From: an uncultured Lentisphaerota bacterium
GTDB lineage: Bacteria > Verrucomicrobiota > Lentisphaeria > Oligosphaerales > CAITYL01
Reading direction: 5' to 3'
Assembly: GCA_903896595.1 (NCBI GenBank)
Contig: CAITYL010000162.1
Location: 1-44,884 of the forward strand
Length of the DNA stretch: 44,884 nt
The translations under genes were made by a program, and so were the position numbers. The notes beneath the pieces are model-generated. The model worked only from the letters and a program-made list of their open reading frames with translations, had not been told where the DNA came from and did not search any database. Below, piece after piece: positions 40,187 through 44,884 of the stretch (within the stretch, counting starts at the first letter, position 1; every line of letters begins with the position of its first letter).

Positions 40187-41128
40187 TTATGATCCCTGTT
40201 CCGCGGCGTGTTCGCGGTACCAGGCGTAGACGGCGCGGAGGCCGTCCGGAAGGCTGATGCGGTGATGCCAGCCGAGGGCGTGCAGCCGGGTGACGTCGGT
40301 GAGTTTGCGGGGGGTGCCGTCCGGCCGGGTGGCATCCCACTCCAGCCGGCCCTGGTACCCGACGGTGGCCGCGACCTGTTCCGCCAGCTCGCGGATGGTC
40401 AGGTCCTCGCCGGTGCCGACATTGACGTGTTGTTCCCCGGAATAATGCGCCAGCAGGTGAAGGCAGGCGTCCGCCAAGTCATCCACATGCAGAAACTCGC
40501 GGCGGGGGGTGCCGGTGCCCCAGCAGGTGACACTGGGCAGGCCATTTACTTTGGCGTCATGGAACTTGCGGAGCATGGCCGGCAGCACGTGCGAGGTTTC
40601 GGGGTGGAAATTGTCATGGGAGCCGTAGAGATTGGTCGGCATGGCGGAAATGAAGTCGCACCCGTACTGGCGCCGGTAGAACTTGCCGAGTTCGAGCCCG
40701 GCGATCTTGGCGACGGCATAGGCCTCGTTGGTCGGTTCCAGGGCGCCAGTGAGCAGGGCGTCTTCGCGGATCGGCTGCGGCGCCAGCTTGGGATAGATGC
40801 AGGTGCTGCCGAGGAACAGCAGCTTTTTCACGCCGGCCCGCCAGGCGCCATGGATCAGGTTGGTGGCGATCGCCAGGTTTTCGTAGATGAATTCGGCGGG
40901 CCGGGTGTGGTTGGCGTGAATGCCGCCGACTTTGGCGGCGGCAATAATGACGACCTCGGGGCGTTCCGCGGCATAGAATGCCTCGACCGCCTCCTGGCGC
41001 GTCAGGTCAAGTTCCGCGTGGGTGCGGGTGACCAGGGAGACGAACCCGCGCGCCTGGCAGGCCCGGACCAGGGCGGCACCGACCATGCCGCGGTGGCCGG
41101 CAATGTAGATCTTGGAGGTGGGAGTCAT
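40187..41128 (-). CDS. fcl: GDP-L-fucose synthase
   Basis: 313 residues. It converts GDP-4-keto-6-deoxymannose to GDP-L-fucose (3,5-epimerisation and 4-reduction with NADPH) in the cytosol. Motifs match the known enzyme residue for residue: GHRGMVG (11-17, NADP Rossmann), S108/T109/C110 (GSTCIYP), Y137xxxK141 (EAYAVAK) and H180 (ETSHVLP). The catalytic set Ser-Cys-Tyr-Lys-His is complete. It follows gmd on the same strand, separated by 409 bp of repeats, and the two make GDP-L-fucose from GDP-mannose for surface polysaccharides or glycoproteins. The leader upstream of the ATG is a 24-bp tandem repeat of C/A/T composition with no visible Shine-Dalgarno. Confidence 0.95.
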   Translation of the reverse strand: MTPTSKIYIAGHRGMVGAALVRACQARGFVSLVTRTHAELDLTRQEAVEAFYAAERPEVVIIAAAKVGGIHANHTRPAEFIYENLAIATNLIHGAWRAGVKKLLFLGSTCIYPKLAPQPIREDALLTGALEPTNEAYAVAKIAGLELGKFYRRQYGCDFISAMPTNLYGSHDNFHPETSHVLPAMLRKFHDAKVNGLPSVTCWGTGTPRREFLHVDDLADACLHLLAHYSGEQHVNVGTGEDLTIRELAEQVAATVGYQGRLEWDATRPDGTPRKLTDVTRLHALGWHHRISLPDGLRAVYAWYREHAAEQGS

Positions 41129-41129
41129 G

Positions 41130-41208
41130 GTTGAGCGGTTGGGTGGTTGCGGAGTTGAGCGGTTGGGTGGTTGCGGAGTTGAGCGGTTGGGTGGTTGAGT
41201 GGAGTTTG
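41130..41208. repeat. 24-bp tandem repeat directly upstream of fcl
   Basis: Nearly three copies of a 24-bp unit (TTGAGCGGTTGGGTGGTTGC plus GGAG), starting 2 bp from the start codon at 41128. On the sense strand it reads CTCAACC and CCCAACC words like those before etfB. Confidence 0.88.
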
Positions 41209-41268
41209 TTGAGGGTGCTTTTAAACGTCCGGGTCGGGAGGGCGGGCTCTACGGTTGCCCCAAAAAGG

Positions 41269-41338
41269 CACCGCCTGAAAGCGGAACTCCAAACGTGGAC
41301 GGTCCGGGTTGGGAGTTCCCACTTCAGTGGGGGCTGTT
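41269..41338 (+). repeat. Family-2 triple-hairpin element, copy 2
   Basis: CCGCCTGAAAGCGG, GGAACTCC..GGGAGTTCC around GGACGGTCC, and CCCACTTCAGTGGG. Same layout as 25298-25367, with a compensated change in the inner hairpin (G-C to A-T). Confidence 0.7.
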
Positions 41339-41369
41339 TTGGATTCGGCGGGCCGTTCGTATACAGATC

Positions 41370-41535
41370 CTTGTTATTCCAATTAAAGTTCAAATTGATT
41401 CTTTATTCTACCACAAAGAACGCAAAGAACACAAAGATCAATTGCTTAGTTTTAGATTGTTTTATCTTTGCGATCTCTGCGATCTTTGCGGTTAATTTTT
41501 GAATCAATTTGAAGTGTGATTTGGAATAAGGTAAT
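41370..41535. repeat. Long foldback with CAAAG nonamers between gmd and fcl
   Basis: TTATTCCAA...TTCAAATTGATTC (41375-41402) and GAATCAATTTGAA...TTGGAATAAG (41501-41531) are outer arms; ACCACAAAGAACGCAAAGA (41411-41429) and the inverse TCTTTGCGATCTTTGCGG-type words (41465-41493) are inner arms. Confidence 0.7.
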
Positions 41536-41537
41536 TC

Positions 41538-42626
41538 TCACTCATGCGGGGCGGGAACGGTGAAGCCGCCGGTTTTGAGATGCAACTCGCGCTGGGCCTG
41601 TTCGAGGTCGGCGGCCACCATTTCCCCCACCAGTTCGGACAGGGTGGTTTCGGGCTCCCAGCCAAGCTTGGCCTTGGCCTTGCCCGGGTCGCCCAAGAGC
41701 AGCTCGACCTCGGTGGGGCGGTAATAGCGCGGGTCAACCTTTACCACCACCCGGCCGGTCTGGCGGTCAATACCGGTCTCATCGACGCCCTGGCCACGCC
41801 AGTCAAGGGTCATGGCGACTTCATTGAAGGCCGCGGTGACGAAATCACGGACGGCGGTGGTGACGCCGGTGGCCAGCACATAGTCGTCCGGTTGGTCCTG
41901 TTGCACCATCAGCCACATGCCGCGAACATAATCGCGGGCGTGGCCCCAGTCACGCTTGGCGTCCAGATTGCCGAGATAGAGACAGTCGTCCAGCCCCAGG
42001 CGGATGCGGGCGACGGCGCGGGTGATCTTGCGTGTGACAAAGGTTTCGCCACGCAGGGGGGACTCATGATTGAACAAAATGCCGTTGCTGGCGTGCAATC
42101 CATAGGCTTCGCGGTAGTTGACGGTGATCCAGTAGGCGTAGAGCTTGGCCACGGCGTAGGGACTGCGGGGGTAAAACGGCGTGCTTTCACGCTGCGGTGT
42201 TTCGCGCACCAGACCGTAAAGCTCGGAGGTCGATGCCTGATAAAAGCGCGTTTTGTTTTCCAGTTTCAGGATGCGGATCGCCTCCAGCAGGCGCAACGTG
42301 CCGAGGCCGTCGGCGTCGGCGGTGTATTCCGGGGTGTCGAAGCTGACCTTGACATGCGACATGGCACCCAAGTTGTAGATCTCGTCCGGTTGCACTTCCT
42401 GGACAATGCGGATCAGGTTGCTGGCGTCGGTAAGGTCGCCGTAGTGCAGCACGAAACGCCGATGGTCGCAGTGCGGATCCTGGTAAAGGTGGTCCACCCG
42501 GCCGGTGTTGAACAGCGAGGCCCGGCGCTTGATGCCGTGGACCTCGTACCCTTGGTCCAGCAACAACTGGCTCAGATAAGCCCCGTCCTGGCCGGTGACG
42601 CCGGTGATGAGCGCGCGCTTGGTCAT
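41538..42626 (-). CDS. gmd: GDP-mannose 4,6-dehydratase
   Basis: 362 residues. It catalyses the NADP-dependent conversion of GDP-D-mannose to GDP-4-keto-6-deoxy-D-mannose, the first step to GDP-L-fucose. Motifs: [10 protein letters not shown] (9-18), the family's arginine-rich loop [18 protein letters not shown] (31-48), S132-T133-S134-E135 (ASTSELYG), Y157 and K161 (SPYAVAKLY), and [16 protein letters not shown] (about 186-201). The catalytic Thr/Glu/Tyr/Lys set matches characterised GMDs. Length is normal. The ATG follows AAGGACTTCACC, a weak Shine-Dalgarno, and the 15-bp repeats lie just upstream. It probably forms an operon with fcl. Confidence 0.96.
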   Translation of the reverse strand: MTKRALITGVTGQDGAYLSQLLLDQGYEVHGIKRRASLFNTGRVDHLYQDPHCDHRRFVLHYGDLTDASNLIRIVQEVQPDEIYNLGAMSHVKVSFDTPEYTADADGLGTLRLLEAIRILKLENKTRFYQASTSELYGLVRETPQRESTPFYPRSPYAVAKLYAYWITVNYREAYGLHASNGILFNHESPLRGETFVTRKITRAVARIRLGLDDCLYLGNLDAKRDWGHARDYVRGMWLMVQQDQPDDYVLATGVTTAVRDFVTAAFNEVAMTLDWRGQGVDETGIDRQTGRVVVKVDPRYYRPTEVELLLGDPGKAKAKLGWEPETTLSELVGEMVAADLEQAQRELHLKTGGFTVPAPHE

Positions 42627-42638
42627 GGTGAAGTCCTT

Positions 42639-42680
42639 GTTAGGTTGTTAGACTGAAGGTTGTTAGGCTGAAGGTTGGAA
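42639..42680. repeat. 15-bp tandem repeat upstream of gmd
   Basis: GGTTGTTAGACTGAA (42643-42657) and GGTTGTTAGGCTGAA (42658-42672) plus GGTTGGA. On the sense strand the repeats read TTCAGYCTAACAACC. They begin about 13 bp from the start codon. Confidence 0.8.
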
Positions 42681-42732
42681 AATACAGTGGCAAGGCGGTG
42701 TCAAGCCACTTTAATCTCGGCGTTATGTCAGG

Positions 42733-42874
42733 ACCGGGAGCCGCCCGTCCTCGGGCGGAACTCGATGGCGTCACACCAGTTCCGCCCTTTTTATTGGGGC
42801 ACCGTCCGCCAAACCAATGATGCGCGTCTCCGACGATGACGGGTTCGTCCGCCCGAGGACGGGCGGCTCCCGGT
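42733..42874. repeat. 27-bp inverted repeat with alternative terminator-like hairpin
   Basis: A perfect inverted repeat of 27 bp (42733-42759 with 42848-42874; ACCGGGAGCCGCCCGTCCTC type). Part of the left arm, GGGCGGAACT, can instead pair with AGTTCCGCCC (42778-42787), which is followed by TTTTT on the plus strand. The two pairings exclude each other. The element lies between recN and gmd, both on the minus strand. Confidence 0.7.
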
Positions 42875-42910
42875 GATGGGAAAAGCTCGTTACTCTTGAA
42901 AGCGCCTCAC

Positions 42911-44668
42911 TCAGAGTAAGTTGTCCTTATCTTGCGGCGGGGGCGCCTTCCGGGTTCGTTTTGCCGATGGCGCGGGGGCGACCGGGACGGCCGGCGCCGC
43001 GCCATGGGCGAGCAACTCGCGGGCGTGGGCCTGGGCCGCCATCGAGCCCGCCTCGGCGCCGAGCATGCGGGTGAGCTCCGCTTCGCGTTCTGCCGGGGTG
43101 AGGACGGTCATGCCGGCCCAGGTACGGCCGTCCACGATTTCCTTGTTGACCCGGTAGTGGCGGGCGGCGGCGGCGGCAATCTGGGGCAGATGGGTGATGC
43201 ACAAGACTTGGTGGCGGTCGCTGATGGCGCGCAGTTCGGCGGCCACCGTCACCGCGACCCGGCCGCCGATATTGGCGTCCACCTCGTCGAAGATCAGCAC
43301 CGGCACCTGGTCGGCATGACTGAGGATGGTCTTGATGGCGAGCATGACGCGGGCCATTTCGCCGCTGCTGGCGATCTGGCGCAGGGGCAGCAGATTTTCG
43401 CCGGGATTGGGGGCAAACAGGAACTCGGCGGCATCCGTGCCCGCGGGGCCGGGATCGGCGGCGGTCAGGCGCACCTCGAAACAGGCTTGGGCGAACCCGA
43501 GGCGGCGCAGCTTGTCGGTCACGGCGTCCGCCAGGCGGCCGGCGGCCGGTTTCCGGGCGGTGCCGAGCTCGTGGCAGGCGGTCAGGTGCTGTTTGGCGGC
43601 GGCGGCCACGGCCTGGCGCAGCTCCTGTAGCCGTTCCTCGCGGCGTTCGGCGGTGTCCAGTTTTTCCCGCAGCCGGGCCGCGGTCGCCAGCACGTCCTCC
43701 AGGGTCGGACCATACTTGCGCTTGAGCTTTTGCAGGATGCCGAGCCGTTCCTCCAGCCGGGCCAGGCCGGCGTCGTCCAGCTCCAGATGGTCCGCGTAGC
43801 GTTCCAGGTCGCCGGCCAGGTCTTGCAGCAGGCGAAAGGCTTCCTCGAGCCGGCTGGCGAACTCCGCGCCGCCGGCGGCGTCCAGCCCTGCCATTTCGTC
43901 GAGCAGACGCTGATAGGCACCGAGTTGTTCGCAGATGGCGCCGTCAGCCTCGTTCAGGCCGCCGCGGACCTGGGCGGCGATCTCAGCCAGGCGCCGGGCA
44001 TGGGCGGCCTGGGCGTGACGACTGCCCAGGTCGGCGTCCTCCTCGGCCGCCAGCGCGGCGCTGTCGATCTCGGCAAGCTGGAAACGGGCAAACTCGGCCT
44101 CGGCTGGGTTCAGGTGGTCGCTTTCGGCGGCGGCCAGGGCGGCGGCGGCAGCGCGCCAGGCGGCATGCCGGTCGCGGCAGGCGTCCAAGCGGACGGCATT
44201 GCCGGCAAAACCGTCCAGGAGCGACAGTTGGCAGGCCGGGTGCAAGAGCGACTGATGATCATGCGGGCCGTGGATGTCCACCAACTGCTCGCCCAGGTCG
44301 CGCAGAAATTGCAGGGGCACCGGCGTGCCGTTGACATAATGCCGGCTGCCGGCGGGGGTGACCACCCGGCGCAGCAGCAGGTCGTCCTCGCCACCCCAGG
44401 CAATGCCGGTGCCGTCCAAGAGGGCGCGGACGGCGGGGGTCGCAGGCAGGGCGGCGGGCAGGCGCAGCACCGCCGAGATCTCGCACTGGGCGGCGTCGCG
44501 GCGGATCATGGCGGGACTGGCGCGCCCGCCCAGCAGCAATTGCAGCGCGCCCAAGATCAGAGACTTGCCGGCGCCGGTCTCGCCGGTAACGGCGTTTAGG
44601 CCGGGGCCGAACTCAACGTCCAGCGCCGCCACCACCGCCAGATTTCGGATGTGAAGACTTTCCAACAT
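42911..44668 (-). CDS. recN: DNA repair protein RecN
   Basis: 585 residues from the ATG at 44668 (MLESLHIRNLAVVAALDVEFG); the frame extends upstream into a repeat and that extension is rejected. RecN is an SMC-like ATPase in double-strand break repair, bound at broken DNA ends. Walker A GETGAGKS (29-36), a coiled-coil arm from about 150 to 370 (helical, A/E/R/L-rich), the ABC signature as SSGEMARVMLAIK (about 433-445, canonical LSGGELSRIMLA) and Walker B LIFDEVDANIGG (about 457-468) are visible, with GRVAVTVAAELR and CITHLPQIAA at the end. The last 25 residues are basic and Pro-rich. The signature's first Gly is Ser, a mild variation. The gene is alone, with a family-3 repeat upstream and no SOS box that I could recognise. 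Confidence 0.94.
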   Translation of the reverse strand: MLESLHIRNLAVVAALDVEFGPGLNAVTGETGAGKSLILGALQLLLGGRASPAMIRRDAAQCEISAVLRLPAALPATPAVRALLDGTGIAWGGEDDLLLRRVVTPAGSRHYVNGTPVPLQFLRDLGEQLVDIHGPHDHQSLLHPACQLSLLDGFAGNAVRLDACRDRHAAWRAAAAALAAAESDHLNPAEAEFARFQLAEIDSAALAAEEDADLGSRHAQAAHARRLAEIAAQVRGGLNEADGAICEQLGAYQRLLDEMAGLDAAGGAEFASRLEEAFRLLQDLAGDLERYADHLELDDAGLARLEERLGILQKLKRKYGPTLEDVLATAARLREKLDTAERREERLQELRQAVAAAAKQHLTACHELGTARKPAAGRLADAVTDKLRRLGFAQACFEVRLTAADPGPAGTDAAEFLFAPNPGENLLPLRQIASSGEMARVMLAIKTILSHADQVPVLIFDEVDANIGGRVAVTVAAELRAISDRHQVLCITHLPQIAAAAARHYRVNKEIVDGRTWAGMTVLTPAEREAELTRMLGAEAGSMAAQAHARELLAHGAAPAVPVAPAPSAKRTRKAPPPQDKDNLL

Positions 44669-44732
44669 GCTGCGTAAACGTATTGCCAACCCGCGCCGGC
44701 GCAACCGCGCGCGGTGACGGCTTTGAGGAGTG

Positions 44733-44884
44733 CCAGACAAGCGGGGGCGCCGCCCCCGCGACCCCTGCCAAAGGGACCTGTCCCTTTGGAATCCCCTTTC
44801 AAAAACGCCGGGGTTGGGGGCCGCCGGCATCGTTCCTTCTTGCGCGTTGTTACCTGTCGCGGCCCCCGACCCCGGCGTTTTTGA
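44733..44884 (+). repeat. Family-3 element, copy E (reaches the window end)
   Basis: GCGGGGGCGCCGCCCCCGCG and CCAAAGGGAC..GTCCCTTTGG as in copy D, then a hairpin in which 44799-44824 pairs with 44859-44884 along 26 bp with one G-T pair, around a 34-nt loop. It lies just upstream of recN. Confidence 0.85.

Noticed and set aside
41130-41208. CRISPR-like array (24-bp repeats)
   Set aside because: Units are contiguous with no spacers, and no cas genes are present.
42733-42874. Riboswitch or attenuator for a downstream gene
   Set aside because: The terminator-like form faces no downstream gene on its strand, and no known riboswitch motif is recognised.

Overview
The window is a GC-rich bacterial chromosome segment, most probably from the PVC superphylum (Lentisphaerota, Kiritimatiellota or a close verrucomicrobial relative). 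Lineage markers are a pseudopilin-like protein with a [15 protein letters not shown] helix and an H-x10-DG tail, a PEP-CTERM protein, several AraC regulators beside Gfo/Idh/MocA oxidoreductases and glycoside hydrolases, a gyrase/topo IV-like A subunit, and intergenic space crowded with palindromic repeats. This placement is inferred from gene content; there is no rRNA in the window.

Layout. 1-2.1 kb: an AT-rich patch with two tandem DUF262 (GmrSD/ParB-like) genes, probably acquired defence genes. 2.5-6 kb: a ParC/GyrA-like topoisomerase subunit and an unknown protein. 6.3-10.2 kb: a SNF2 helicase and a SWIM zinc-finger protein with a histone-H1-like tail. 10.8-16 kb: cupin, two Gfo/Idh/MocA oxidoreductases and two AraC regulators. 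16.2-17 kb: a REP-associated transposase (RAYT) relative that has lost its HUH histidines. 17.2-25.1 kb: a minus-strand carbohydrate locus (GntR-type regulator, ADP-ribosylglycohydrolase-family protein, large secreted TIM-barrel glycosidase, PEP-CTERM protein, pseudopilin). 25.4-30.1 kb: a minus-strand redox operon (EtfB, EtfA, GlcD-type 2-hydroxyacid dehydrogenase, zinc dehydrogenase). 30.6-34.1 kb: AAA_14/DUF4143 ATPase, AraC regulator and divergent DUF2961 (GH172-like) hydrolase. 34.4-36 kb: NRAMP transporter with an overlapping PEBP remnant. 36.4-39.9 kb: tRNA-Arg(CCG), inositol monophosphatase-family protein, metallophosphoesterase, secreted alpha/alpha-toroid protein. 40.2-42.6 kb: gmd and fcl, the two enzymes that make GDP-L-fucose. 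42.9-44.7 kb: recN.

The most unusual content is the non-coding DNA. At least three palindromic element families occur in two or more copies here. In each, differences between copies are compensated on the opposite side of a stem, so the hairpin is conserved more than the sequence. One family (about 59-235 bp, with TTTTGTCG..CGATGTTGGG-like termini) has two related hairpin arms around a swappable central stem-loop. It inserts close enough to genes to supply stop codons and a C-terminal tail. Separately, G-poor tandem repeats sit directly upstream of the start codons of etfB, fcl, gmd and the zinc dehydrogenase. A RAYT-like gene with a GYG in place of HUH lies in the same neighbourhood and is a candidate (inactive or repurposed) partner of such hairpins.
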